DNA of 64,000 bases from Nesterenkonia sp. Act20 (lineage in GTDB: Bacteria; Actinomycetota; Actinomycetes; Actinomycetales; Micrococcaceae): NCBI RefSeq assembly GCF_019173455.1, contig NZ_JADPQH010000002.1, forward strand, positions 263,490 through 327,489. Reading direction: 5' to 3'. A program made the translations under genes and the position numbers. Shown here one piece after another: positions 1 to 9,298 of this stretch. Each line of letters starts with the position of its first letter. Position 1 is the first letter of the stretch. The notes beneath the pieces are model-generated. The model did no database searches. It was not told the origin of the DNA and saw only the letters and a list, made by a program, of their open reading frames with translations.

Positions 1-203
1 GCGTCTGGACCTCGAACCACACCCGCGCCATGCGCTTCACCCGAGACCTCGATTTCGGCTGCGTCTGGGTCAACACGCACCTGCTGCTCGTCGCGGAGAT
101 GCCGCACGGCGGCTTCAAATCCTCGGGCTACGGCAAGGACCTGTCGAACTATTCAGTCGAGGAGTACACCCGGGTCAAGCACATCATGCACGCTCTGAAC
201 TGA
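1..203 (+). CDS. Aldehyde dehydrogenase, C-terminal fragment (aminobutyraldehyde dehydrogenase type)
   Basis: This is the last 66 codons of a gene that enters from the left edge, read from base 3 to the TGA at 201-203. The tail contains GCVWVNTHLLLVAEMPHGG and SGYGKD, the conserved C-terminal block of NAD-dependent aldehyde dehydrogenases. The EMPHGG..SGYGKD form followed by VEEYTRVKHIM resembles 4-aminobutyraldehyde dehydrogenases (PatD/PuuC-like). That fits the putrescine oxidase across the regulator, whose product is 4-aminobutanal. The gene converges with the TetR gene and overlaps its end by 20 bases. Family assignment is strong; substrate is inferred from context because the catalytic Cys lies outside the window. 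Confidence 0.85.
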   Translation, partial: VWTSNHTRAMRFTRDLDFGCVWVNTHLLLVAEMPHGGFKSSGYGKDLSNYSVEEYTRVKHIMHALN

Positions 204-849
204 CCCGTCGGCGCAGGCCGTCGATCAGCGCGTCGAGAGCCATCTCGAAGGCGCGATCGGCGGAGCCGCGGGCATCAGCCGCGCGCAGGGCAGCCGCCTC
301 GGCGAAGGCCGGCGCCATGTCCAAAAGGCCTCCAGGGTCAAAGATGTCCGCCGGGGCGGAGGCGTCGAAGGCGGCGCCGAACACCAGCGCCTCGATCCCC
401 ACGATCATGTCCACCGCCTCGCGCTGCTCGATCCCGGCGGAGTGCAGCGCGGTGAAGACCCGCTCATACATCTTCACCGACTGCGGCGCATCGGCGATGG
501 GCAGCACCGCGATCAGCGGAATCAGCTCGGTGTGCTCGATGTAGCAGTCGCGGTAGGAACGTGCCCAGTGGCGCAGACCCTCCGGCCAGTCCAGGCGATC
601 AAACGCGCTGTAGTCGATCTGCTCGTTGAGCCGGTCCTGGATCAGCACCAGGACATCGTGCTTGGAGGACACATGGTTGTACAGCGCGGAAGCGGAGACG
701 CCCAGCTTTCGCGCGAGCCCCGCCATCGTGAGGTGGTCATACCCGCGCTCGGCCACCAGCTCCATGGCCTCGCCGGCAATCGCGCTGCGGGAGAGGACCG
801 GGGAGGTGGGCCGTCCTCGCCGACGAGAGGTGGTTTTCTCCTCTGACAC
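184..849 (-). CDS. TetR family transcriptional regulator
   Basis: A 221-aa protein with an N-terminal TetR helix-turn-helix at about residues 20-65. Recognisable parts are AGEAMELVAERGYDHLTM, then LARKLGVSASALYNHV, followed by a short KHDVLV helix. The rest is the variable ligand-binding and dimerisation domain. It is transcribed divergently from the amine oxidase gene, with 165 bases between the two start codons. It lies next to polyamine catabolic genes, so it is a likely local repressor of putrescine or agmatine use. The ligand is unknown. The N-terminus EEKTTSRRRGRP is basic, as is common before the HTH. Confidence 0.9.
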   Translation of the reverse strand: MSEEKTTSRRRGRPTSPVLSRSAIAGEAMELVAERGYDHLTMAGLARKLGVSASALYNHVSSKHDVLVLIQDRLNEQIDYSAFDRLDWPEGLRHWARSYRDCYIEHTELIPLIAVLPIADAPQSVKMYERVFTALHSAGIEQREAVDMIVGIEALVFGAAFDASAPADIFDPGGLLDMAPAFAEAAALRAADARGSADRAFEMALDALIDGLRRRVSSERA

Positions 850-951
850 TGCTCGGTCCTTTGCTCGAAACGGTCTTTCCTTCGGCGGCTCAATCTACAG
901 CGAACTCCACCCTCCACCATGTAACAGGCTCATGAACTTCTCGGCGAAGGC

Positions 952-993
952 TTGACATCGGCTCGACGCTGTCCGTTAATGAATGTAGTTAAT
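952..993 (+). promoter_or_regulatory. Promoter of the amine oxidase operon, with repeated GTTAAT
   Basis: A perfect -35 box TTGACA (952-957) is followed after 17 bases by GTTAAT (975-980), a fair -10 box. The same hexamer GTTAAT recurs at 988-993, 13 bases on, around the expected transcription start. The A+T-rich stretch stands out in this high-GC DNA and is a plausible TetR operator. The regulatory role is inferred. Confidence 0.6.
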
Positions 994-1014
994 TTAAATG
1001 TGAAGGGGAACACT

Positions 1015-2475
1015 ATGGAGACCACGAGATCAGTGGGCAGCGTCGAGGCGCTGGAGGCCGACGTCGTCGTCGTCGGTGGTGGTCCGGCCGGGCTGATGGC
1101 GGCACGCACGCTGCAGGCCGCCGGACATTCGGCGATCGTGCTGGAGGCCCGTGACCGCGTGGGCGGGCGCACCTGGTCCAAGGAGATCGACGGGGCCTTC
1201 TTGGAGATCGGCGGCCAGTGGGTCTCCCCCGATCAGACCGAGCTCCTCGGCCTCGTCGAAGAGCTCGGCATGGGCACCTTCTCCCGCTACCGCGAGGGCG
1301 CGAACATCTACCTGGACCGGGACGGCGAGCGCCACGAGTACACCGGGGACATGTTCCCCGCCGCGGAGCACACCGTCGCGGAGATGGAACGCATCATCGG
1401 CATCCTCGATGAGCTCGCAGCCGCTATCGGTCCCGCAGAACCCTGGGCACACCCGAAGGCGCGCGAGCTGGACACGGTGACCTTCAACGCATGGTTGCGC
1501 GAACAGACCGAGGACGCCGCCGCCCGGGAGAACATCGCGATCTTCCTCGCCGGGGGGATGCTCACCAAACCCGACCACGCCTTCTCCGCGCTGCAGGCAG
1601 TGCTGATGGCGGCCTCGGCGGGCTCCTTCAGCAACCTGGTGGACGAGGACTTCATCCTGGACCGCCGGGTGATCGGCGGGATGCAGAGCGTCTCCGAGAC
1701 CATGGCCTCCCGGCTGTCCGAGGGCTCCGTGCACCTGGAGACCCCGGTGCGCACCATCACCTGGAACGACGACGGCGGCGCGACCGTCTTCTCGGACAGG
1801 GTCACCGTGCGCGCCCAGCAGGTGATCCTCGCTGTACCGCCGAACCTCTACTCACGGATCAGCTTCGAACCGCCGCTCCCCCGCCTGCAGCATCAGATGC
1901 ACCAGCACCAGTCCATGGGCCTGGTGATCAAGGTCCACGCGGTGTACGACACGCCGTTCTGGCGGGACAAGGGCCTCTCCGGCACCGGGTTCGGACCCAA
2001 TGAGATCTGCCAAGAGGTCTACGACAACACCAACCACCAGGACCGTCGCGGCACCCTGGTCGCCTTCGTCTCCGATGAGAAGGCCGATGAGATGTTCGCC
2101 CTCCCCGAGCAGGACCGGCGCGAGGCGATCCTGCGATCACTGGCCAATCACCTGGGCGAGGAGGCGCTTGCTCCCGAGGTCTACTACGAGTCAGATTTCG
2201 GCTCCGAGGAATGGACCCGCGGCGCCTACGCCGCGAGCTTCGACCTCGGCGGCCTCTCCCGCTACGGCGCGCACCAGCGCAGCGCGGTGGGACCCCTGCA
2301 CTGGGCCTGCTCCGACCTCGCGGCGGAGGGCTATCAGCACGTGGACGGAGCCCTGCGTCAGGGCCGCCGGGCCGCGCAGGAGATCGTGGACCGCCTCGCG
2401 GGGCACACCCCAGACCATGCCTCAGTGCACTCACACGACCACGCATCAGATCACTCGGAGGTGAACCATGGCTGA
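1015..2475 (+). CDS. puo: Flavin monoamine oxidase, probable putrescine oxidase
   Basis: A 486-aa FAD-dependent amine oxidase. The dinucleotide-binding motif VVVVGGGPAGLMAAR lies near the N-terminus, followed by the typical LEARDRVGGRTWS segment of the flavin monoamine oxidase family. The length matches bacterial putrescine oxidases (about 480 aa). It would oxidise putrescine to 4-aminobutanal plus ammonia and peroxide. ATG at 1015 is chosen because GAAGGGG lies 7 bases upstream; an in-frame TTG at 952 falls inside the -35 box. The C-terminus is His-rich (HSHDHASDHS). The stop overlaps the next start by 8 bases, so the two genes are probably co-translated. Substrate is inferred from the surrounding polyamine and GABA genes. 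Confidence 0.85.
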   Translation: METTRSVGSVEALEADVVVVGGGPAGLMAARTLQAAGHSAIVLEARDRVGGRTWSKEIDGAFLEIGGQWVSPDQTELLGLVEELGMGTFSRYREGANIYLDRDGERHEYTGDMFPAAEHTVAEMERIIGILDELAAAIGPAEPWAHPKARELDTVTFNAWLREQTEDAAARENIAIFLAGGMLTKPDHAFSALQAVLMAASAGSFSNLVDEDFILDRRVIGGMQSVSETMASRLSEGSVHLETPVRTITWNDDGGATVFSDRVTVRAQQVILAVPPNLYSRISFEPPLPRLQHQMHQHQSMGLVIKVHAVYDTPFWRDKGLSGTGFGPNEICQEVYDNTNHQDRRGTLVAFVSDEKADEMFALPEQDRREAILRSLANHLGEEALAPEVYYESDFGSEEWTRGAYAASFDLGGLSRYGAHQRSAVGPLHWACSDLAAEGYQHVDGALRQGRRAAQEIVDRLAGHTPDHASVHSHDHASDHSEVNHG

Positions 2476-3298
2476 ACACTCACTCAACCGGGTGGCTGTG
2501 GGCTTCGGCGGCGATGAACGCAGCCACGACGCCCTGGCACTCGCCATCGCCCTGGCCCGCTCCGCCGGTGCCACACTCGACGTCATCCTGGTCCTCAAGG
2601 AAGACGATCCGTTCAACCAGGCCTACCCGCCCGTGGGCAACGTGCAAGGAATCATCGCCGAACAGGCCCAGCAGTGGATCCGGGAGGCCCAGGCGGTCAT
2701 CCCTGCTGAGGTCACCCACCACAGCCACGTCCGGCCCGCCCGGTCCGTGGCCGAGGGCCTCGTGGACGCGGTCAAGGAGCTCGGCTCCGACGTGCTGGTG
2801 ACCGGTTCCGGCATCGGGTTCGGCCGGATCATGACCCACCCTGCGGTGACCGCGCTGCTGCACAGCGCACCGGTGCCGGTGGCACTCGCCCCGGCCGGAT
2901 ACCGGGCCACCACGAGGATCACCGATGTGATGGGCGCCGTCTCCGCGGCACACCCCCAGCACCAGGTCGCCGAGACCAGCGAGGGCTGGGCGGCGCAGCT
3001 CGGTGCCGCGCTGAGCTTCGTGACCTTCCAGGAAGGTGACGCTGCGTCAGCGGGGAACCCCGAATCACGCGGGACCACAACCGCGAAGCACCTCGTGGCC
3101 TCCGGCAAGACCCTGCGTCATGCCGTGGACACCGTGGACTGGCCCCAGGGAGCGATCCTGCTCATCGGCTCCTCACCGTTGGCCCGCCGCCGGCACATCT
3201 TCCTGGGCATGACCGCCGCCCGAGTGCTGTCCCATTTGCCGATCCCTATGGTCCTGCTGCCGCGCGACCTTGACTCCAGTGCGCCGGACGCACGCTGA
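2468..3298 (+). CDS. Universal stress protein, tandem UspA domains
   Basis: A 276-aa protein with two Usp-like halves. The first opens with VAVGFGGDERSHDALALAI and ends in a VTGSGIGFGRIM... then PVPVALAPAG segment, the usual nucleotide-binding loop and last strand. The second half ends with LIGSSPLARRRHIFLGM and PIPMVLLPRD. It is translationally coupled to the amine oxidase gene and followed 14 bases later by the permease, so it belongs to the catabolic operon. A role in coping with peroxide or aldehyde stress is possible but only inferred. Confidence 0.85.
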   Translation: MAEHSLNRVAVGFGGDERSHDALALAIALARSAGATLDVILVLKEDDPFNQAYPPVGNVQGIIAEQAQQWIREAQAVIPAEVTHHSHVRPARSVAEGLVDAVKELGSDVLVTGSGIGFGRIMTHPAVTALLHSAPVPVALAPAGYRATTRITDVMGAVSAAHPQHQVAETSEGWAAQLGAALSFVTFQEGDAASAGNPESRGTTTAKHLVASGKTLRHAVDTVDWPQGAILLIGSSPLARRRHIFLGMTAARVLSHLPIPMVLLPRDLDSSAPDAR

Positions 3299-3312
3299 AT
3301 CAGGAGAACATC

Positions 3313-4839
3313 ATGAGCGAATCACCCACCACCAGCGTTGACGCCACGGGGCAGCATGCCCACAGCAAGGGGCTCAGCATCGGAAGCATCGGCGTGCTCG
3401 GCGCCGTCGTCATCGGGGTCTCCACCATCGCCCCGGCCTATACGCTCTCCGGAGCCCTGGGCCCCACCGCCTCGGCGGTGGGCGATCACCTCCCCGCAGT
3501 GCTGATCGTCGGATTCATCCCCATGCTGCTGGTCGCCCTGGGCTACCGGCAGCTGAACCGGGCCATGCCCGACGCCGGCACCACCTTCACCTGGGCCTCC
3601 AAGGCCTTCGGCCCCTGGATCGGCTGGATGGGCAGCTGGGGTCTTCTCGCGGCCACCATCCTGGTGCTCTCCAACCTCGCCGGCATCGCCGTGGACTTCT
3701 TCTACCTGGCGATCAGTCAGCTCACCGGAGTCGAATCGATCGCCGAACTGACCCGCAACGTCCCGGTCAACGTCATCACCTGCGTGATCTTCATGGCGAT
3801 CGCGGCCTATGTCTCCTACCGCGGGATGGAGGCCACCAAGACCGTGCAGTACGTGCTGGTCTCCTTCCAGCTCGTGGTGCTGCTCTGGTTCTCCATCGCC
3901 GCCTTCCGCCACGCCTCGATCGGCTCAGCCTTCGACGCCACCGCCTTCACCTGGGAATGGTTCAACCCCTTCGGGATCGAGTCCTTCTCCGCCTTCGCCG
4001 CCGGCATCGCGCTCTCGGTGTTCATCTACTGGGGCTGGGACGTGGTCCTGACCATGAACGAGGAATCCCGCGGCACCACCACGACCCCCGGACGCGCAGC
4101 CATTCTGACCATCCTGGTGGTGGTCAGCCTCTACACCGTGGTCACCCTCGGCGCGCTGTCCTTCTCCGGAGTCTCCGAGGGCGAGTTCGGCCTCGGCAAC
4201 CCGGACATCCAGGAGAACGTCTTCGCAGCACTGGCCGGACCCGTCATGGGCCCGATGGCGATCCTGATGTCCCTGGCGGTGCTGTCCTCCTCCGCGGCCT
4301 CGCTGCAGTCCACCATGATCTCCCCCGCCCGCACCATGCTGGCCATGGGCCACTACGGTGCCCTGAACCGCAAATACGCGCAGGTCAGCCCGCGGTACCA
4401 GACCCCCGCCTACGCCACCGTGGTCGCCGTGGTCATCGCCTCAGCGTTCTACGTGGTGATGCGCATCATCTCCGAGAACGTCCTCTGGGACACCATCACC
4501 ACCCTGGGCATGATGGTCTGCTTCTACTACGGGATCACCGCGCTCGCCTGCGTCTGGTACTTCCGAAAGGAGGCCACGGCCTCGGCCGGCGCCTTCTTCA
4601 ACAAGTTCCTCGCTCCCCTGGTGGGCGGCATCCTGCTGCTGATCTTCTTCTGCCAGACCATCTGGGACTCGATGGACCCCGACTACGGGTCCGGCTCTCA
4701 GATCGGCGGCATCGGCCTGGTCTTCATCCTCGGGATGCTGGTCTTCATCCTCGGCCTCGCAGCCATGTTCTGGCAGTACCGGAAGCGCCCCGAGTTCTTC
4801 CGCAGCCGGTTCGAGACCACCGAGTTCATCACCGACTGA
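3313..4839 (+). CDS. APC family amino acid/polyamine permease
   Basis: A 508-aa integral membrane protein with about 12 hydrophobic segments. The N-terminal motif IGVSTIAPAYTLSGALG and the later GTTFTWASKAFGPWIGWMGSW are typical of the amino acid-polyamine-organocation superfamily. ATG at 3313 follows an AGGAGA site at 3302-3307. In this operon the probable cargo is putrescine, agmatine or GABA. The substrate cannot be read from sequence. The 107 bases after the gene hold three short CTCGACC repeats and no gene. Confidence 0.88.
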   Translation: MSESPTTSVDATGQHAHSKGLSIGSIGVLGAVVIGVSTIAPAYTLSGALGPTASAVGDHLPAVLIVGFIPMLLVALGYRQLNRAMPDAGTTFTWASKAFGPWIGWMGSWGLLAATILVLSNLAGIAVDFFYLAISQLTGVESIAELTRNVPVNVITCVIFMAIAAYVSYRGMEATKTVQYVLVSFQLVVLLWFSIAAFRHASIGSAFDATAFTWEWFNPFGIESFSAFAAGIALSVFIYWGWDVVLTMNEESRGTTTTPGRAAILTILVVVSLYTVVTLGALSFSGVSEGEFGLGNPDIQENVFAALAGPVMGPMAILMSLAVLSSSAASLQSTMISPARTMLAMGHYGALNRKYAQVSPRYQTPAYATVVAVVIASAFYVVMRIISENVLWDTITTLGMMVCFYYGITALACVWYFRKEATASAGAFFNKFLAPLVGGILLLIFFCQTIWDSMDPDYGSGSQIGGIGLVFILGMLVFILGLAAMFWQYRKRPEFFRSRFETTEFITD

Positions 4840-4946
4840 CCGGTTCCTCAACCACCCTCGGTGACCGTTCTCGACCTACCCGTTCTCGACCCATCCCTCC
4901 TCGACCGACCTCTCCCGACCTAGCCGCACTCTGCGACAGGAGCACC

Positions 4947-6011
4947 ATGACCTCCCCTCAGCCCGCGCTGCGCATGCCTCCCGAATGGGCGCCGCATGAC
5001 CGCACCTGGATGGCCTTCCCACCGAGCAACGACACCTTCGGTGAACCCGGCTCGGCCACCCTTGAGGCGGCCCGAACGGCTTGGGCGCGCGTGGCCCGGA
5101 TGCTGGCTCGGTATGAGCCGGTCACCGTGGTGGCCGCACCGCAGGATGAACCCGCGGCGCGCGAGCTGCTCAGCGAGGTGGCCACGATCGTACCGATGCC
5201 GCTCGACGATGCCTGGATGCGCGACATCGGGCCGACGTTCGTCCACCAGGACGACGGCGCACTCGCCGCCGTCGACTGGATCTTCAACGGGTGGGGGGCG
5301 CAGAGCTGGGCGGCCTGGGACCGCGATCAGCACATCGCCGCGGCCATCACCGCGCAGGCGGGCAGCCAGCGGTTCACCAGCGACCTCGTCAATGAGGGCG
5401 GCGCGTTCCATGTGGACGGCCGCGGCACGGTGCTGCTGACCGAGACCGTCCAGCGCGATGAGGGCCGCAACCCCGGGCAGGGCAGGGAGCAGATCGAGGC
5501 GGAGATCCACGCGAAGCTGGGCACCAGCCACGCCGTCTGGTTCCCGCGCGGACTGACCAAGGACTACGAGGAGTTCGGCACCCGCGGCCACGTGGACATG
5601 TTCGCCGCCTTCACCCCCGCCGGTCACATCTTGCTGCACCGCCAAGAGGACCCCACCCACCCCGACTATGAGGTGACACGCGAGCTGCGGCGTTTCCTGG
5701 AGACCGCGCGGAACGCCGCGGGCGAGCCCTTCACCATCATCGATGTCCCCGCCCCGGAGACGTTGATGGAGGACGGGGAGTACGTGGATTGGACCTATAT
5801 CAACCACTACGTGGCCAACGGGGTGGTCCTGCTGTGCGCCTACGACGACCCGCGCGACGATCAGGCCGCCGCGCTGCTGGCCGAGGCGTACCCCGACCGG
5901 CGCATCGAACTGGTCGACGCTCAAGACATCCTGCGCTTCGGCGGCGGCATCCACTGCATCACCCAGCAGCAGCCCACTCCCGCCAAGACTTCGGAAACGA
6001 GGCCATCATGA
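4947..6011 (+). CDS. aguA: Agmatine deiminase
   Basis: A 354-aa guanidine-modifying enzyme that hydrolyses agmatine to N-carbamoylputrescine and ammonia. Family catalytic residues are visible: Asp93 in WMRDIGP, Glu150 in VNEGGAFH, His215 and Asp217 in GTRGHVDMF, and the nucleophile Cys337 in FGGGIHCITQQ. EDGEYVDWTYINHY (275-288) is also conserved. The start is set by ACAGGAG 5-6 bases before ATG 4947; the open frame upstream belongs to the permease region. The stop overlaps the amidase start (ATGA at 6008-6011), so the amidase is translationally coupled and is the best candidate for the next step. Confidence 0.93.
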   Translation: MTSPQPALRMPPEWAPHDRTWMAFPPSNDTFGEPGSATLEAARTAWARVARMLARYEPVTVVAAPQDEPAARELLSEVATIVPMPLDDAWMRDIGPTFVHQDDGALAAVDWIFNGWGAQSWAAWDRDQHIAAAITAQAGSQRFTSDLVNEGGAFHVDGRGTVLLTETVQRDEGRNPGQGREQIEAEIHAKLGTSHAVWFPRGLTKDYEEFGTRGHVDMFAAFTPAGHILLHRQEDPTHPDYEVTRELRRFLETARNAAGEPFTIIDVPAPETLMEDGEYVDWTYINHYVANGVVLLCAYDDPRDDQAAALLAEAYPDRRIELVDAQDILRFGGGIHCITQQQPTPAKTSETRPS

Positions 6012-7747
6012 CCCGGGAATCCTTCGACGTGGTCGAAGCCACGATCTCCCAGCTGCGCGAGGCACTTCAGGACGGGAGGACCAGCAGCGAAGAGCTGCTG
6101 AACGCCTACCTGGAGCGGATCGCAGCCTACGACCAGCAGGGGCCACGGCTGAACTCCGTGGTGGTGATGAATCCGCGAGCGCTTGCCGAAGCCCAGGCGT
6201 CGGATGCACGGCGTGCCGCCGGTGCGCCGCTGAGCCCACTGGACGGGATCCCCTATACCGCGAAGAACAGTTATATGGCGAAGGGGCTGACCGTGGCCGC
6301 CGGCTCCCCCGCCTTCGCCGAACTGGTGGCGCAGCAGGACTCTTTCGTGGTGGAGCAGCTGCGCAACGCCGGCGCGGTGCTGCTGGGTCTGACGAATATG
6401 CCGCCGATGGCCAATGGGGGCATGCAGCGCGGCGTCTATGGCCGGGCCGAGAGCCCGTACAACCCGGAGTACCTGACCTCGGCCTTCGCCTCCGGCTCCT
6501 CCAACGGCTCCGGCACGTCGACCGCGGCGAGCTTCGCCAGCTTCGGGCTGGCGGAGGAGACTTGGTCCTCCGGGCGCGCACCGGCCTCCAACAACGCGCT
6601 GTGCGCCTATACCCCCTCCTGGGGAGTCATCTCCATGCGCGGAAACTGGCCGCTGGTGCCGACGATGGACGTCGTCGTCCCGCAGACCCGCACGATGGCG
6701 GACCTCTTGGAGGTGCTTGACCTGATCGTCGCAGATGACCCCCAGACCCGGGGAGACTTCTGGCGGGTCCAGCCCTGGCTCGACGTGCCACGGGCCTCTG
6801 AGGTGCGTCCGGAGGCCTTCACCGCGCTGCAGGTCGCAGATCAGCAGACGGCCTATGGAGTGCTCGGCGGCCTGCGCATCGGCGCACCGCGGATCTTCTT
6901 GGGGAAGGATCCGCAGGCAGGAACGGCACCATCCCACGCCGATGGGACCACCGGCCTCGGGGGATCCACGGGCCGCGCGATCCGTCCGCGGGACTCCGTG
7001 CTCGAACTGTGGGACGCCGCCAGCGCCAGCCTCACCGAGTACGGCGCCGCGCTCACCGACTGCGACCTGCCGGTGCTGAGCAATTACGAGGGCGACCGCC
7101 CCGGCGCCCCGACCATCACCAGCCGCGGGCTGGTCCCTGCGGAGTATCTGCGCCAAGAGGTGACCGAGCTCAGTGCCTGGGCCTGGGAGGACTTCCTGCA
7201 GGCCAACGGAGACGAGACGCTGCACAGCCTCACTCAGGTCGATGGAAACCAGATCTTCCCCGCACCTGACGGCGCTCTGCCCGACCGGTACGACGGGTTC
7301 GACGACGATATCGCCACGCTGCCCGAGCTGATCCGTCAGCGCCCCGACCTGCAGCTCGAGGACCTCCCGCTCATGGAAGAAGGCATCGCCGGACTGGTGC
7401 GCACCCGGGAGCAGGACTTCGAGGAATGGCTGGACCAACTCGGACTCGACGTCATCGCGTTCCCCGCGGTGGCCGACGTCGGACCGGCAGATGCCGATGT
7501 CTCCCCGTCCTCGGCGGAGGCCGCCTGGCGCAACGGAGTCTGGGTGGCCAACGGCAACCTCGTCTGGCGGCACCTGGGCATCCCCACGGTCACCGTGCCC
7601 ATGGGCACGATGCCCGACACCGGAATGCCCGTGGGCATCACCTTCGCCGGCCGCGCCTACGACGACGTCCGGCTGCTGCGAGTCGCCGCGGCCTTCGAGG
7701 CGACCGGCCACCGGCGCACCGAGCCCCCGTCGACTCCCCGCCTGTAG
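6008..7747 (+). CDS. Amidase signature family hydrolase, candidate N-carbamoylputrescine amidase
   Basis: A 579-aa amidase-signature enzyme. The Ser-cisSer-Lys triad can be placed: Lys86 in IPYTAKNSYM, cis-Ser168 in GSSNGSGT and the nucleophile Ser188 in ETWSSGRAPA. The usual TGGS before the nucleophile is TWSS here, so this is a divergent subgroup. Its start overlaps the agmatine deiminase stop by 4 bases, and no nitrilase-type AguB is present nearby. I infer that it hydrolyses N-carbamoylputrescine to putrescine, CO2 and ammonia. Other ureido or amide substrates cannot be excluded. Family call is strong; substrate is an inference from gene order. Confidence 0.85.
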   Translation: MTRESFDVVEATISQLREALQDGRTSSEELLNAYLERIAAYDQQGPRLNSVVVMNPRALAEAQASDARRAAGAPLSPLDGIPYTAKNSYMAKGLTVAAGSPAFAELVAQQDSFVVEQLRNAGAVLLGLTNMPPMANGGMQRGVYGRAESPYNPEYLTSAFASGSSNGSGTSTAASFASFGLAEETWSSGRAPASNNALCAYTPSWGVISMRGNWPLVPTMDVVVPQTRTMADLLEVLDLIVADDPQTRGDFWRVQPWLDVPRASEVRPEAFTALQVADQQTAYGVLGGLRIGAPRIFLGKDPQAGTAPSHADGTTGLGGSTGRAIRPRDSVLELWDAASASLTEYGAALTDCDLPVLSNYEGDRPGAPTITSRGLVPAEYLRQEVTELSAWAWEDFLQANGDETLHSLTQVDGNQIFPAPDGALPDRYDGFDDDIATLPELIRQRPDLQLEDLPLMEEGIAGLVRTREQDFEEWLDQLGLDVIAFPAVADVGPADADVSPSSAEAAWRNGVWVANGNLVWRHLGIPTVTVPMGTMPDTGMPVGITFAGRAYDDVRLLRVAAAFEATGHRRTEPPSTPRL

Positions 7748-7797
7748 CGCCCAGCGCGCCCTGCATACTTTTTGATCCTCCCGAAAGGCCGTTTCCG

Positions 7798-9294
7798 ATG
7801 ACTTCCTCCCCCAGCGCTGTCTCCACCAACACTGTCTCCACCAGCACCGCGCCCACCAACTCTCAGGCGCTGCCCACACTGGAATCTCGACTTCCGCAGC
7901 GCCGCGAGCTGGTCACGGCGATCCCCGGTCCTGCCTCCCAGCAGCTCGCCGCGCGCCGTGCCAAGTCCGTCCCGGCGAGCGCCGTCTCCACGATGCCTGT
8001 CTACGCGGCCGACGCCGACGGCGGGATCATCCGCGACGTGGACGGCAACAGCTTCATCGATTTGGGCTCCGGGATCGCGGTCACCTCGGTGGGCGCGAGC
8101 TCCCCCGCCGTCGCGCAGGCGGTGACCGAGCAGGTCGGGCACTTCACCCATAGCTGCTTCATGGTCACCCCCTATGAGGGGTATATCGCGGTGGCCGAGG
8201 AGCTCGCGCGGCTGACGCCCGGTGACCACGAGAAGCGGACCGTCCTGTTCAACTCTGGGGCCGAGGCCGTGGAGAACGCGGTGAAGATCGCCCGGCTCGC
8301 GACCTCCCGGCAGGCGGTCGTCGCCTTTGACCACGCCTATCACGGGCGCACCAACCTCACCATGGGCCTGACGGCGAAGACTATGCCGTATAAGTCGAAC
8401 TTCGGCCCCTTCGCCCCGGAGATCTACCGGATGCCCATGAGCTACCCGTACCGCGAGGCCAACCCGGAGATCACCGGACCGGAGGCCGCGCGCCGCGCGA
8501 TCGATCAGATGGAGAAGCAGATCGGTGCAGGATCGATCGCCGCCATCCTGATCGAGCCGATCCAGGGCGAGGGCGGATTCATCGTCCCCGCCGAAGGGTT
8601 CCTGCCCACCCTGGCGGACTGGGCCCGGGAGAACGGGGTGGTCTTCATCGCCGACGAGGTCCAGTCGGGCTTCTGCCGCACCGGGGCCTGGTTCGCCTCC
8701 GAGCATGAAGGCGTGGTGCCGGATCTGATCACCATGGCCAAGGGCATCGCCGGTGGCATGCCGCTCTCGGCGGTCACCGGCCGCGCCGAGCTGCTCGACG
8801 CCGTCCACGCCGGCGGCCTCGGAGGCACCTACGGCGGCAACGCAGTGGCCTGCGCCGCCGCGCTCGCCACGCTGCACACCATGGAAGAACAGGATCTCCC
8901 CGGACGCGCCCGCGGGATCGAGGAGCTGGTGACGCCTCGGCTGCGCACGCTGGCCGAGGAGCTCGGCGGAGATCAGGGGCCGATCGGTGAAGTCCGTGGA
9001 CGCGGAGCGATGCTCGCCGTCGAACTGGTGAAGCCCGGCACCACCGAGCCGGACCCGGAGACTACGCGCGCCGTGGCCGCCACGTGCCTGAGCCAGGGGG
9101 TGCTGATCCTGACCTGCGGCACCTACGGCAACGTGATCCGATTGCTGCCGCCGCTGGTGATCGATCAGCAGCTGCTCAGCGACGGCCTGGATGTCCTCGA
9201 ATCTGCCCTGCGCAGCCACTCCGGCGCTGCGTCCCAGCTCACCGCCTCGGCCCATGTCACCGTCTCACCTCATGTCACCGCCACGAAGGGCTGA
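7798..9294 (+). CDS. gabT: 4-aminobutyrate aminotransferase (class III PLP transaminase)
   Basis: A 498-aa class III aminotransferase. Visible features are the VAFDHAYHGRTNLTMGLTAK stretch, the LIEPIQGEGGF block, the FIADEVQSGFCRTG motif with the PLP-contacting Asp, and the Schiff-base Lys in ITMAKGIAGGMPLSAV. It transfers the amino group of GABA to 2-oxoglutarate, giving succinate semialdehyde. The start at ATG 7798 follows GAAAGG at 7783-7788. The first 35 residues are Ser/Thr-rich and more repetitive than usual. The dehydrogenase gene follows 4 bases after the stop. Confidence 0.93.
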   Translation: MTSSPSAVSTNTVSTSTAPTNSQALPTLESRLPQRRELVTAIPGPASQQLAARRAKSVPASAVSTMPVYAADADGGIIRDVDGNSFIDLGSGIAVTSVGASSPAVAQAVTEQVGHFTHSCFMVTPYEGYIAVAEELARLTPGDHEKRTVLFNSGAEAVENAVKIARLATSRQAVVAFDHAYHGRTNLTMGLTAKTMPYKSNFGPFAPEIYRMPMSYPYREANPEITGPEAARRAIDQMEKQIGAGSIAAILIEPIQGEGGFIVPAEGFLPTLADWARENGVVFIADEVQSGFCRTGAWFASEHEGVVPDLITMAKGIAGGMPLSAVTGRAELLDAVHAGGLGGTYGGNAVACAAALATLHTMEEQDLPGRARGIEELVTPRLRTLAEELGGDQGPIGEVRGRGAMLAVELVKPGTTEPDPETTRAVAATCLSQGVLILTCGTYGNVIRLLPPLVIDQQLLSDGLDVLESALRSHSGAASQLTASAHVTVSPHVTATKG

Positions 9295-9298
9295 CCCC

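Noticed and set aside
3957-4946. Long open frame reaching upstream from agmatine deiminase through the permease gene
   Set aside because: The translated upstream part is Arg/His-rich nonsense out of frame with the permease; a clear ribosome site and the family N-terminus place the start at 4947.
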